Assembly: GCA_035943635.1 (NCBI GenBank)
Contig: DASZBX010000051.1
Span: 1-64,000, forward strand
Direction of reading: 5' to 3'
Origin: DASZBX01 sp035943635
Lineage (GTDB): Bacteria > Actinomycetota > Actinomycetes > Streptomycetales > Catenulisporaceae
DNA: 64,000 nt
The notes below the pieces were generated by a model. It saw nothing but the letters and a program-made list of their open reading frames with translations. It was not told the DNA's origin and made no database searches. Numbering within the stretch: the first letter of the stretch is position 1; each line of letters begins with the position of its first letter. Made by a program: the position numbers and the translations under genes. This document shows, piece by piece, positions 32,510-46,835 of this stretch.

Positions 32510-32737
32510 CTAACCTGCCGTGATCTCCTGGGTCACGAAGTCGCCGCAGGAGTACTGGATCCACTCCTGCTTGTTCTTGCCCACGCCGCGGTCCTGGGCG
32601 TGCCCCTGTCCGCACTGCGGGCAGGGGACCTGGTCGTTTCCGGTGCCGCTGTCGGCCCACGCCTCCTCGAACTCGTGGGCGCCGACCTCGTGCACGAGCA
32701 CCGGGGGATCCGTGGCGAGAAACGGGTCGAACATCAT
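32510..32737 (-). CDS. small zinc-ribbon protein
   Basis: 75 residues. An acidic N-terminal half ends at GTGNDQVPCPQCGQGHAQD, and WIQYSCGDFVTQEI follows; C-P-x-C plus a later S-C-G give a small metal-binding knuckle (three Cys and nearby His). ATG at 32737 (a second ATG follows immediately) with AAGGAGACC ahead. Single-gene unit. Function unknown; regulatory or redox roles are possible. Confidence 0.7.
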   Translation of the reverse strand: MMFDPFLATDPPVLVHEVGAHEFEEAWADSGTGNDQVPCPQCGQGHAQDRGVGKNKQEWIQYSCGDFVTQEITAG

Positions 32738-33002
32738 GGTCTCCTTCCGGATGGCCGTCGGTTGTGCGCTCCCGGGCGTCCGCATGTCGGATGACACGGC
32801 CCGCGGCGCGACGCGCGTCTGCATTACCGTGATCACGTAGGCCAAACATCGTCGTGGCGCAGTGTGAATTGTGAGGGTATGGCCGCCGACCGCGGTTTGC
32901 GTCAGGAGCCACGGGTAACCCAAGAGGCCGGTCGTGCGCCGTGCGGCTGGTGTGGTCGGTGGTCGGCGAAGAAGCTGCCGCCGGATCGAAAGGATGCTGG
33001 TC

Positions 33003-33584
33003 ATGACGTTGATGGACGATGCGGACAACGAGCGGGTCAGTGCGGCCGCGATGCCGGCCGGCAGTGTGATCAGCGTGTTGCTGGAGCAGCACGCCAAGAT
33101 CCGGGACTCGTTCGCCGCGGTGCAGACCACGACGGGCGAGGCCCGGCAGGCGGCGTTCGACCGGCTGCGCGAGCGCTTAGCGGTGCACGAGAGCGGCGAG
33201 GAAGTGGTGCTGCGCCCGGTCTCGCTCGAGGACGCCGGCGAGGCGGTCGTCGACGCGCGCAACCGCGAGGAGTCCGAGGCCGCGCACGTACTGGCTGGGC
33301 TGGAGAAGATGGACGTGTCCGATCCGCAGTTCCTGGAGAAGCTCGCGGAGTTCGAGCAGGCGGTGTCGGACCACGCCGCGCACGAGGAGAGCGAGGAGTT
33401 CCCGGCGGTGCAGGCCGCGCACTCGGACGAGGAACTGCGGGAGCTGGGCGCCAAGCTGCTCAAGGCGGAGGCCATGGCCCCCACGCACCCGCACCCGACT
33501 GCGGCCGGGTCGCCGACCGCGCAACGCGTCGTCGGTCCGTTCGCGGCGCTGCTGGACAAGGCCCGCGACGCGCACCGGAGCTGA
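33003..33584 (+). CDS. hemerythrin-like HHE-domain protein
   Basis: 193 residues, four-helix diiron hemerythrin-type fold. Ligands visible: LLEQHAKIRDSFAAV (H), RLAVHESGEEVVLRP (H-x-x-x-E), VSDHAAHEESEEFPAV (H and E). Such proteins bind oxygen or nitric oxide or act in redox stress. It includes one TTA codon (in ERLAVHE), rare in this genome type and linked to bldA control in streptomycetes. The ATG at 33003 follows GAAAGGA. A shorter relative occurs at 61.9 kb. Confidence 0.85.
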   Translation: MTLMDDADNERVSAAAMPAGSVISVLLEQHAKIRDSFAAVQTTTGEARQAAFDRLRERLAVHESGEEVVLRPVSLEDAGEAVVDARNREESEAAHVLAGLEKMDVSDPQFLEKLAEFEQAVSDHAAHEESEEFPAVQAAHSDEELRELGAKLLKAEAMAPTHPHPTAAGSPTAQRVVGPFAALLDKARDAHRS

Positions 33585-33669
33585 TCGGGCGGCGCGGCGG
33601 GCGTTGCGCCGGTCGGGTGAGTGCGGCGGCTGAGCGTCTACCTCGGCGCGAAACGGGTACCGCGAGACG

Positions 33670-34203
33670 ATGGACACCGAGGCGATGGTCAGTGTTGACC
33701 GGGAGACGAGTAGCCGGACCGACCGACGAAAGGTATGGGCGGCCCACGCGGCAGGCGTCGCTACGGCGGCGGTGCTGGGCGCAGCGGCCTCCGGCCCGAG
33801 CACGGACTGGTACCGCAAGCTCGACACGCCCAGCTGGCAGCCGCCGCCGTCTGTGTTCGGGCCGGTCTGGACCGGGCTTTACGCGATGATCGCCTACGCG
33901 GGGGTCACTGTGTGGCAGAGCGCCGACCAAGACAGCCGGGACCCTGACCGGGATCGGAGCCGGTTCGCGATCGCCTACGCGGCGAACCTGGCCTTGAACG
34001 CCGGGTGGACCTGGACGTTCTTCCGCGCCCGACGCCTGCCGTCGGCGGCCGTCCACGCGGCCGTGCTGGAGGCCTCCACGATCGACCTGGTCCGTCGGGC
34101 CCATCGGACGTCGCCCCGGGCGGCTGCGGCGTTGCTGCCGTACGCGGCGTGGAACGCGTTCGCCACCGTGCTGAGCACGGACCTGGCCCGGCGCAACCGC
34201 TGA
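33670..34203 (+). CDS. TspO/MBR family protein
   Basis: 177 residues with a roughly 20-residue extra N-terminus. Five membrane helices with the TspO signature: WYRKLDTPSWQPPPSVFGPV, WTGLYAMIAYAG, AYAANLALNAGWTWTFFRAR, then LLPYAAWNAFATVLSTDL. TspO binds porphyrins and is tied to oxidative stress. The start at 33670 is uncertain; an ATG five codons later is possible and neither has a strong site. Confidence 0.87.
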   Translation: MDTEAMVSVDRETSSRTDRRKVWAAHAAGVATAAVLGAAASGPSTDWYRKLDTPSWQPPPSVFGPVWTGLYAMIAYAGVTVWQSADQDSRDPDRDRSRFAIAYAANLALNAGWTWTFFRARRLPSAAVHAAVLEASTIDLVRRAHRTSPRAAAALLPYAAWNAFATVLSTDLARRNR

Positions 34204-34283
34204 ACCACTGAACCGCCCACGTGGCAAACGTGCCCGGCCGCAGACACGGCTGGGCGTTCACCCGGATGACTGGAGGAAATGCT

Positions 34284-34547
34284 GTGAGTGGATTTGCCGA
34301 CGAAGCCAAGAAGGCCGAGCAGTTCGCGAAGGACCACCCCGACACGATCGACCAGGGCGTGCAGGAGGGGGAGAAGCTGGCCGACCGGCAGACCGGCGAC
34401 CGCTTCGACAAGGAGGTCAGCGCGGGCGGCCAGGCGGTCGAGAACGAGTTCGGCAACGGTCAGGACAGCCAGAACGGTCAGAACGGTCAAAACGACCAGG
34501 GCAACCAGAACAGCCAGGACGACCAGAGCAACCAGCAGCCTTCCTAG
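34284..34547 (+). CDS. MT0933/Rv0909-type antitoxin-like protein
   Basis: 87 residues. The first 45 (FADEAKKAEQFAKDHPDTID, then GEKLADRQTGDRFDKEV) match the small helical actinobacterial antitoxin family (PF14013), which also resembles general stress CsbD proteins. The last 35 residues are a disordered Asn/Gln/Asp-rich tail. GTG start after ACTGGAGG. No toxin gene is adjacent, so a true toxin-antitoxin role is doubtful; a stress protein role is as likely. Confidence 0.7.
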   Translation: MSGFADEAKKAEQFAKDHPDTIDQGVQEGEKLADRQTGDRFDKEVSAGGQAVENEFGNGQDSQNGQNGQNDQGNQNSQDDQSNQQPS

Positions 34548-34559
34548 TCTCACGACGGA

Positions 34560-34601
34560 CGAACGGCTCGGCACGGGAAGATCGCCGTGCCGAGCCGTTC
34601 G
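34560..34601. terminator. 17-bp perfect stem, bidirectional
   Basis: Arms 34560-34576 and 34585-34601, exact complements with an 8-nt loop, placed between the antitoxin-like gene (ends 34547, plus) and the TerC gene (ends 34609, minus). Clear bidirectional intrinsic-type terminator. Confidence 0.85.
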
Positions 34602-34608
34602 CCTGTGC

Positions 34609-35613
34609 TCAGACCCCCGCCATCTCCTCGTCCTCCGCGGTGGCCGCGTCCCCGGCCTCCGCGCGCCGCCTGCGGCGGGACGATCCCACAAGACTGGCCA
34701 CGGTCGTCACGGCCAACACTCCGCCGATGACGGCCAGCGAGACGGCCGTCGAGATGTGCGGGCCGTGCACGCCGACCGAGGGCATTGCCTCCAGGATGAG
34801 CTTGGCGCCGATGAACCCCAGGATCGCGGCGAGTCCGTAGGAGAGGTAGATCAGCCGGTTCAGCAGTCCGCCGACCAGGAAGTAGAGCTGGCGCAGGCCC
34901 ATCAGCGCGAAGGCGTTGGCGGTGAACACGATGTACGGGTCCTTCGTCAGGCCGAAGATCGCCGGGATCGAGTCCAGCGCGAACAGCAGATCGGTCGTGC
35001 CGATGGCGACGACCACCACGAACAGGGGAGTGACCAGCCGGCGTCCGCCCTCGCGCACGGTCAGCCGGGTGCCGCGGTAGTCCTCGGTGCTGGGCACGCT
35101 CCGGCGCACCCGGCGCAGCAGCGCGTTCTCCTTGAACTCCGTCTCGTCCCCGCCCTCGCCGTGCCCGCTGACCAGCTTCCACGCCGTCCACACCAGCACG
35201 GCGCCGAACAGGAAGAAGACCCAGGTGAACGAGGCGATGGCGGCGGCGCCGAGCGCGATGAACGCCGTACGCATGACGAGCGCGAGCATCACCCCGATCA
35301 GCAGCACCCGCTGGCGCAGCTCGATCGGGACGGCGAAACGCGTCATCAGCAGGACGAAGACGAAGAGGTTGTCGACCGACAGGGATTTCTCGGTCACGTA
35401 TCCGGCCAGGAACGCGCTCGCGTCGGCGGACCCGGCGAAGAACCACAGTCCGGCGCCGAACGCCCCGGCCGCCAGCACCCAGAAGACGCCCCAGAGCGCG
35501 GCTTCCTTCAGGCGCACCTCGTGCGGCTTGCGGCCGACGAAGAAGTCGACGGTGATGAGAAGAATCAGGCCCGCTATGGTCGCGGCCCACACCCAGATGG
35601 GGATATGAATCAT
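34609..35613 (-). CDS. TerC family metal-homeostasis membrane protein
   Basis: 334 residues, seven to eight membrane helices. Typical features: EKSLSVDNLFVFVLLMTRFA (first conserved acidic motif, D-N-x-F), VVAIGTTDLLFALDSIPAIF (second, D-S-I-P), and YLVGGLLNRLIYLSYGLA. TerC proteins act in manganese export and metallation of secreted enzymes. ATG at 35613, 9 nt after GGAGGT. That ribosome site is part of a riboswitch expression platform just upstream, so expression should respond to manganese. Confidence 0.92.
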   Translation of the reverse strand: MIHIPIWVWAATIAGLILLITVDFFVGRKPHEVRLKEAALWGVFWVLAAGAFGAGLWFFAGSADASAFLAGYVTEKSLSVDNLFVFVLLMTRFAVPIELRQRVLLIGVMLALVMRTAFIALGAAAIASFTWVFFLFGAVLVWTAWKLVSGHGEGGDETEFKENALLRRVRRSVPSTEDYRGTRLTVREGGRRLVTPLFVVVVAIGTTDLLFALDSIPAIFGLTKDPYIVFTANAFALMGLRQLYFLVGGLLNRLIYLSYGLAAILGFIGAKLILEAMPSVGVHGPHISTAVSLAVIGGVLAVTTVASLVGSSRRRRRAEAGDAATAEDEEMAGV

Positions 35614-35622
35614 GGAATACCA

Positions 35623-35757
35623 ACCTCCGGCGGATCGCGGATCGCCGGAGGTCTCTTCCACCCGCCAGCAGCGGCGAGCCGAACGGCCGGACCCGGGCAG
35701 AGCCGAGCCGTGATGACGACCGATCCGTGGGGGAATACTCCCCTCCAGAGATCATCA
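35623..35757 (-). promoter_or_regulatory. yybP-ykoY type manganese riboswitch with ribosome-site switch
   Basis: Minus-strand leader of TerC. The 5' part has CUGGAGGGGAGUAUUCCCC (near 35748-35730) and the 3' part GGAAGAGACCUCCGGCG (near 35660-35643), the two conserved loop blocks of the yybP-ykoY class. CUGGAGG can pair with CCUCCGG to close P1. The same CCUCCGGCG can instead pair with CGCCGGAGGU (arms 35643-35652 and 35623-35632, 10 bp perfect), which contains the terC ribosome site. So ligand-bound P1 frees the site and the unbound state hides it: a translational ON switch. The class is assigned from memory of the motif. Confidence 0.8.
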
Positions 35758-35925
35758 TGTCATCCGGAAGGTGAATCTGTCGAGCCGGCCGGAGGTAAAC
35801 AGTCCGCTGCAAAGTTCGACATACCCTTTGACCTGCATGGAAAGTAAAAGAGGCTTGATGCTCATTGGCATAGAATATGGAGTGTCGAGCATGGAGTGTG
35901 GAGAGGCGAACGTCCTGAGGCTGTT

Positions 35926-36213
35926 CTAACGGGGTTCGAAGCCGGAGGGGAAGCCGTAGATCCCCGACTCTGTGACGGAGTCGTCGAGGATGTCGAGCGG
36001 GCTTATGCCCCACTGCTGGGCGACCATCATCACGTGGTCTTCCCTGGGCATGCTCGCGAACCAGGCGTCCCACTCGGATTCCTGCCAGGCCTGCCCTCCG
36101 TCTTCGGGCCAGCGATGTTCCGATGCCCAGCTCGACCTCGATGGCGCGTCGGCGACATCCAACGGCGTGGCACCCCGGACTGCGAGCCACGATGTCTTGT
36201 AGCCGAAACTCAT
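35926..36213 (-). CDS. hypothetical protein, possibly internally deleted
   Basis: 95 residues. The start MSFGYKTSWLAVRGATPLDV resembles the conserved beginning of a family of actinobacterial proteins usually much longer. From about residue 27 the sequence becomes low-pattern and Trp/Glu-rich (SEWDAWFASMPREDHVMMVA), ending ESGIYGFPSGFEPR. The ATG at 36213 has ACAGGAGAG ahead, so expression is plausible. It could be a small intact gene or a head-to-tail fusion left by an internal deletion like the AraC gene at 5 kb; I cannot decide. Confidence 0.5.
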   Translation of the reverse strand: MSFGYKTSWLAVRGATPLDVADAPSRSSWASEHRWPEDGGQAWQESEWDAWFASMPREDHVMMVAQQWGISPLDILDDSVTESGIYGFPSGFEPR

Positions 36214-36484
36214 GGTCTCTCCTGTCTTGGTGACCGGAGGATCATCGCAGTTGCCCCTGGCAGTGCGGTGCGGCCCACTGTGCCGGAAAGCACCTTGACA
36301 GGCTCGCCGCCGCGATGCAGGGTTAGGCCTATTGGTTAGGTCCATTTATGTCGCAGGTGCGTCGCGGGACCCGCCGCGCTGGTCGCGAGGCGCCGTGCTG
36401 CCGGCCGGGGTAGGTTTGGCGTCGAGGCGCAGGTCGCCGACCACCCGCGGCGGCGGCCCGGACGCCTGAAGGAGGTCTCGTTCC

Positions 36485-37693
36485 ATGCCCAAGGCCATCG
36501 ATCCCGCGCTGTTCCGGGAGACGCTGGGGCACTACCCGACCGGGGTGGCCGTGGTCACCGCGCTGGCCGACGACGGGAGCCCGGCCGGCATGGTCGTCGG
36601 CACGTTCTCCTCGGTCTCCCTGGAGCCGCCGCTGATCGCGTTCTACCCGACCGTCGGCTCCAAGAGCTTCGAGCGGCTGCGCACCGCCGAGGCCTTCTGC
36701 GTGAACATCCTCGCGGCCGACCAGGAACCCCTGTGCCGCCGGATCGCGACCGGCGGGGCGGACAAGTTCGACGGCGTGCGCTGGCGGCCCGGGCCGCTCG
36801 GGTCGCCGGTGCTGGCGGACTGCGTGTCCTGGATCGAGTGCACGTTCGAGGACGTCCGGGAGGCGGGCGACCACTTCATCGTGCTCGGGCGGGTGCACGA
36901 GCTCGCCGTGGAACGCTCGACCCTGCCGCTTTTGTTCTTCCAGGGCGGCTACGGGCGGTTCTCGCCCGGGTCCTTCATCGCCGGGCCGGATCCGGACCTG
37001 ATCCAGGCGGCCCAGCTGGCCGAGACGATCCGGTCCCGGGTCGAGGACCTGGGCACCGAGCTCGCGGCCAACTGCGGGGTGCTGGTCCGGATCCGCGAGG
37101 ACACGGTGCAGGTGCTCGCCGCGAACCGGAGCGAGGTGGACGAGCCGTTCCCGCTCGGGCACCGGCAGCCGATCATCCCGCCGTTCGGCGCGGTGTTCCT
37201 GGTGGACGCGCCGCAAGCGGAGGTGGAGGAATGGCTGCGGCGGGCCCCGGACCACAGCGGAGGCAAGGGCGACGGCAAGGGTGGGGGCGAGAACAGCGAG
37301 CAGCGCGGCCGCCGGGACTTCTACCTCGCCCTGCTCGGCAAGGTGCGCGACTGCGGCTACTCCCTGCTGGCCGCCGAGCCGCAGCTGCTCCAGCGCCAGC
37401 AGGAGGCCCTGACCGCGTTCGAGCAGTCCGACCGGCTGCCCCGGCACGGGCGCGCGGTCCAGCAGGCGACCTCCGAACTGGCCGACCTGTTCTCCCCGGA
37501 CCTGCGACCGGGCGAACGGTACGCCCTCGCCGCGCTCGTCGCGCCCATCCCGACCGGTCCGGACCTGCCGCCGATGGCGATCCGGCTGACCGGGCTGCCG
37601 GCCGCGCCGACGGAGCAGATCGAGGCCTGGGCGGATCGGCTCAAGCAGGTCGCGGCGGCCGCCGGGGCGGATATGAGCGGTACGCACCGCTGA
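36485..37693 (+). CDS. flavin reductase fused to IclR-like effector domain
   Basis: 402 residues. First 165: flavin reductase split barrel (LGHYPTGVAVVTALADDG, VVGTFSSVSLEPPLIAFY, LLFFQGGYGRFSPGSF). From about 180 onward the pattern (LAETIRSRVEDLGTELAANC, PFPLGHRQPIIPPFGAVFLV) resembles the ligand-binding domain of IclR regulators, interrupted by a Gly/Lys-rich insert (GGKGDGKGGG). No helix-turn-helix. A sensor-controlled reductase is a fair guess. Excellent AAGGAGG site before the ATG. Not obviously in an operon; the formyltransferase follows after 339 bp. Confidence 0.78.
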   Translation: MPKAIDPALFRETLGHYPTGVAVVTALADDGSPAGMVVGTFSSVSLEPPLIAFYPTVGSKSFERLRTAEAFCVNILAADQEPLCRRIATGGADKFDGVRWRPGPLGSPVLADCVSWIECTFEDVREAGDHFIVLGRVHELAVERSTLPLLFFQGGYGRFSPGSFIAGPDPDLIQAAQLAETIRSRVEDLGTELAANCGVLVRIREDTVQVLAANRSEVDEPFPLGHRQPIIPPFGAVFLVDAPQAEVEEWLRRAPDHSGGKGDGKGGGENSEQRGRRDFYLALLGKVRDCGYSLLAAEPQLLQRQQEALTAFEQSDRLPRHGRAVQQATSELADLFSPDLRPGERYALAALVAPIPTGPDLPPMAIRLTGLPAAPTEQIEAWADRLKQVAAAAGADMSGTHR

Positions 37694-38032
37694 CGGCGTT
37701 CCGGTACGGGTCCGGGACATGAGCCGGGCCGGCGGCGGCGTGCACTGACGGCGTTTGCCGGCGCGGGTTACGCCGCGCGGTTAAGCCTGAAGTGCCCGTC
37801 ACCGGCCTCGGTCCCGGCGGCGTTCCCGGCTGCGTCTTGCCTGCTCTCACTGCGCTTCGCCATGGATTTCACACCCTCAGGCCGACCCCCGCCTTCGATT
37901 CTACGGCCGGCTCCTAAGTCAGACTACTGTTGTCTTGGGCCGAGAACGGCGGTAATCTTCGAATCGCGGCAGGACACTGACATATTCGTGGACCGCGATC
38001 GTCCGCAGCGGCGGACTTGACGGGGAGTGCGT
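37694..38032. other. intergenic region before block B
   Basis: 339 bp. Apart from a doubtful 31-codon minus ORF (37768-37863) there is no gene. The stretch 37900-38000 is AT-richer and probably holds the promoter of the formyltransferase gene, but I see no confident -35/-10 pair. Confidence 0.4.
37768..37863 (-). CDS. possible small ORF, 31 residues
   Basis: MAKRSESRQDAAGNAAGTEA and on to HFRLNRAA, then TAA. A GAGGG lies about 10 nt before the ATG. Composition is unlike random antisense, but there is no family match and no partner gene. It might be a tiny regulatory or precursor peptide at the edge of the biosynthetic block, or chance. Confidence 0.25.
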   Translation of the reverse strand: MAKRSESRQDAAGNAAGTEAGDGHFRLNRAA

Positions 38033-38734
38033 GTGAGAGTCTTTATTTCAGGGCGCGGTGTTTTCGCCGTGCAGGTCGCCGAGGCGGCCTTAGCGGCGGG
38101 CCACGAGCTGGTCGGCGTGGCCTCGCCGCGGCTGCGGGCGGCCCAGTCCGACGAGGCGAACGCCGCCAGCTGGGACCGCCTGCGCGGATGGGCCTATCCG
38201 CGGGACGTGCCGTGGACCGACGCGGCCGAACTGCGGGCTCCGCACATCCCGGCCGGGACGCAGGTCATCGTCGCGGCCCATTCGCACGCGTTCATCGGCA
38301 GCAGGACCCGGGCCCGGGCCTCGGTCGCCTCGATCGGCTACCATCCCAGCCTTCTGCCACTGCACCGCGGCCGGGACGCGGTCCGGTGGACGATCCGGGA
38401 CGGGGACCGGGTGGCCGGCGGGTCCGTCTACCACCTGTCCCAGCGCACGGACGGCGGCGCGATCGCGGCGCAGGAACACGTCCTGGTCCCGCGGCACGCC
38501 ACCGCGGAGAGCCTGTGGCGCGAACTGCTGGCGCCGCTGGGCGTGCGGCTGCTGCTGCGGGTGCTCGAAGACCTCGCCAACGGGCGCAACGTGCAGGTCG
38601 CGCAGGACGAGTCCGTCGCCACCTGGGAGCCGTCGATGCACTCGGCCCCACTGTTCAAACCGGAGCTGATCGAGCTCACCTCGAAGGACTCCGCCCCGGT
38701 GGTGGGCGATCGCTGGGCCCTGATAGACCGTTGA
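38033..38734 (+). CDS. formyltransferase, methionyl-tRNA formyltransferase-like
   Basis: 233-residue single-domain formyltransferase. The catalytic region IGYHPSLLPLHRGRDAVRWT has the H-x-S-L-L-P-x-x-R-G motif, and SVYHLSQRTDGGAIAAQEHV follows with the second conserved Asp. The C-terminal tRNA-binding domain of MetG-type enzymes is missing, so a small-molecule amine is the likely acceptor of formyl from 10-formyl-THF. In antimycin clusters a formyltransferase acts on an aminosalicyl group derived from anthranilate, which fits the kynurenine genes here. GTG at 38033 after GGGGAG; a TTA codon at 38090-38092 suggests bldA-type control. Confidence 0.83.
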   Translation: MRVFISGRGVFAVQVAEAALAAGHELVGVASPRLRAAQSDEANAASWDRLRGWAYPRDVPWTDAAELRAPHIPAGTQVIVAAHSHAFIGSRTRARASVASIGYHPSLLPLHRGRDAVRWTIRDGDRVAGGSVYHLSQRTDGGAIAAQEHVLVPRHATAESLWRELLAPLGVRLLLRVLEDLANGRNVQVAQDESVATWEPSMHSAPLFKPELIELTSKDSAPVVGDRWALIDR

Positions 38735-38791
38735 CCGCCGGCCGGTCCCGCCTCGGGCGAGTACGCCCACGATGACCGCGCGGCCGTGCCG

Positions 38792-38836
38792 ACCGCACAG
38801 GCCGCACAGACCGCACAGACCGCACAGACCGCACAC
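38792..38836 (+). repeat. five tandem 9-bp units, ACCGCACAG
   Basis: Five nearly perfect copies of ACCGCACAG run from 38792 to 38836 in the 210-bp gap before the PKS gene (second copy starts with G, the last ends in C). This is a slippage-prone microsatellite that could vary the distance between promoter and gene. AT-rich CGTTATCAATACTC follows directly, a possible promoter. Confidence 0.8.
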
Positions 38837-38944
38837 GTTATCAATACTCTGCGACAAATGTCGCCCGTGATGATCCCGCCTCCAGTGATGATCGCGATTC
38901 CTCGTGCCCGAAACGACTTCATGAACCTCGCCTAAGGAGCGGAC

Positions 38945-44979
<6,035 letters not shown>

Positions 44980-44983
<4 letters not shown>

Positions 44984-46806
44984 CCGGGACCCTGCACGAC
45001 TCCTTCCTGCAGAACGCGCTCAAACACCCCGAGGCGCCCGCCGTCTACACCGACGCCGGGGTCCTGACCTACGGCGAGCTCGACGAGCGCTCGGCCGCGC
45101 TGGCCGAACGGCTGGCCGCCGAGGGCGCCGGGCCGGGCGTGCCGGTCGGCATCTGCGTCGAACGGACCCCGGACCTGCTGGTCGGCCTCTACGGCATCCT
45201 GCGGTCCGGCGCGTGCTACCTGCCGCTGGACCCGGGATACCCGGCCGAGCGGCTGGACTTCATGATCCGCGACAGCGGGACCAAGCTGCTGCTGACCACC
45301 GCGGCGTCCCGGCCGAACGTCCCGGCGGGACCGACCGTGCTCGTGCTCGGCGACACCGTCGCGACCGAACCGGGCGAGCAGCCGGAGCAGGTCGTGCCCG
45401 AGGACACCGCGTACCTGATCTACACCTCCGGCTCGACCGGCCGGCCCAAGGGCGTGGCGATCCGGCACAGCGGCTGCGCGGCCATGTCGGCCGAGATGGA
45501 CCGGATCCTGGCCGACTGCGACCTGAGCGTGGTCGCCGCGGCCAGCTCGATCTGCTTCGACATGTCGGTGATGGAGATCTTCCACACCCTCTCCGGCGGC
45601 GGCGCGATCGTCCTCGTGCCGAGCGCGGTGCACCTGCCCGAGGCCAAGCACGCCGACAAGATCACCCACCTCAACGCGATCCCGTCGGTGATGTCCGTGC
45701 TGCTCGACGCGGGCGGCCTGCCGCCGAACCTGCGCGCGGTCGTGCTCGGCGGCGAGCCGGTGCGGCGCAAGCTGGTGGACCGGGTGTACCAGGAGACCGG
45801 CGCGCAGCGGGTGTTCAACGCCTACGGCCCGACCGAGGGCACCGTGTTCTGCTCGTTCAAGCTCGTGCCCCGGGACGGGGACGACGAGCCGACCCTCGGC
45901 CCGCCCTCCGCGCACGCCCGGGTCTACGTGCTCGGCCAGGACCTCAAGCCGGTCCCGGCCGGCGAGCCCGGCGAACTGTTCCTCGGCGGCGCCGGGCTGG
46001 CCTCCGGCTACGTCAACCGGCCGGACACCACGGCCGAACGTTTCCTGCCCGACCCCTTCCGGCCCGGCGACCTGGTGTACCGCAGCGGCGACATGGTCCG
46101 GTTCACCGCGGACGGCGAGCTGGAGTTCCTCGGCCGCACCGACCAGCAGGTCAAGATCCGCGGCTACCGGATCGAACTGGAGGAGGTCGAGGCCCGGCTG
46201 ACCGGCTGCCCGCAGGTGCGCGAGGCTGCGGCCGCCGTGCGCGACGGCCGGCTGGTCGGCTACGCCGTGCCGGCCGGGGAGGCCCGGACCGAGGCCGGGT
46301 TCGACGTCGGGCTGCAGGCCGCGGTCACCTCCAAGCTGCGGGCCGAACTGCCCGACTACATGATCCCCGAGGTGATCGTGTTCCTGCCCGCGCTGCCGAC
46401 GGCGCCCGGCGGGAAGCTCGACCGGGCCGCGCTGCCCGAACCGCCGGCCGCCGCGGAGAAGTCCGGCCCGTTCGAGGCCGCCGGCACCCCGACCGAGGTC
46501 GCGCTCGCCGAGATCTGGGGCGAGCTGCTCGACCTGGAACCCGGGGGCATCGGGGTGCGCGACGCCTTCTACGACCTCGGCGGCAACTCCCTGCTGCTGG
46601 TCCGCCTGTCCCGGATGACCTCGCGCCGGTTCGGCCGCCGGATCGGGGTGGCCGACCTGTTCCGGTTCCGCGACATCCACTCGCTGGCCGCCTGGCTGGA
46701 CCAGGACGACGGCGACGCCACCCCCGAGGTGGTCGAGTCGGCCCGCCGCCGGGCCAGCGCCCGCCGCGCGATCCTGCAGGCCCGCAGCACGCCCGCCGCC
46801 GACTGA
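44980..46806 (+). CDS. NRPS adenylation-PCP protein
   Basis: 608 residues, A-PCP. A3 YLIYTSGSTGRPKGVAIRH, A5 NAYGPTEGTVF, A7 YRSGDMVRF, A8 RTDQQVKIRGYRIELEEVEA, A10 APGGKLDRAALPEP; PCP Ser in FYDLGGNSLLLVRL near residue 540. My hand alignment to GrsA gives pocket residues D-M-M-N-V-G-A-V-F; the first Asp points to an alpha-amino acid, but the code matches no standard set I remember. The GTG overlaps the PKS stop (GTGA), so both proteins are coupled, with the upstream C domain as partner. No TE. Confidence 0.9.
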
Positions 46807-46835
46807 GCCCCCCACACGTGAAGAAAGGTCTTCTG

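Noticed and set aside
34284..34547. Toxin-antitoxin locus
   Set aside because: Only an antitoxin-like small protein is present; neither neighbour (TspO, TerC) is a toxin.
28839..37700. Mobile element inserted between blocks A and B
   Set aside because: No integrase, transposase or flanking repeats were seen; the genes are ordinary actinobacterial stress and membrane genes.
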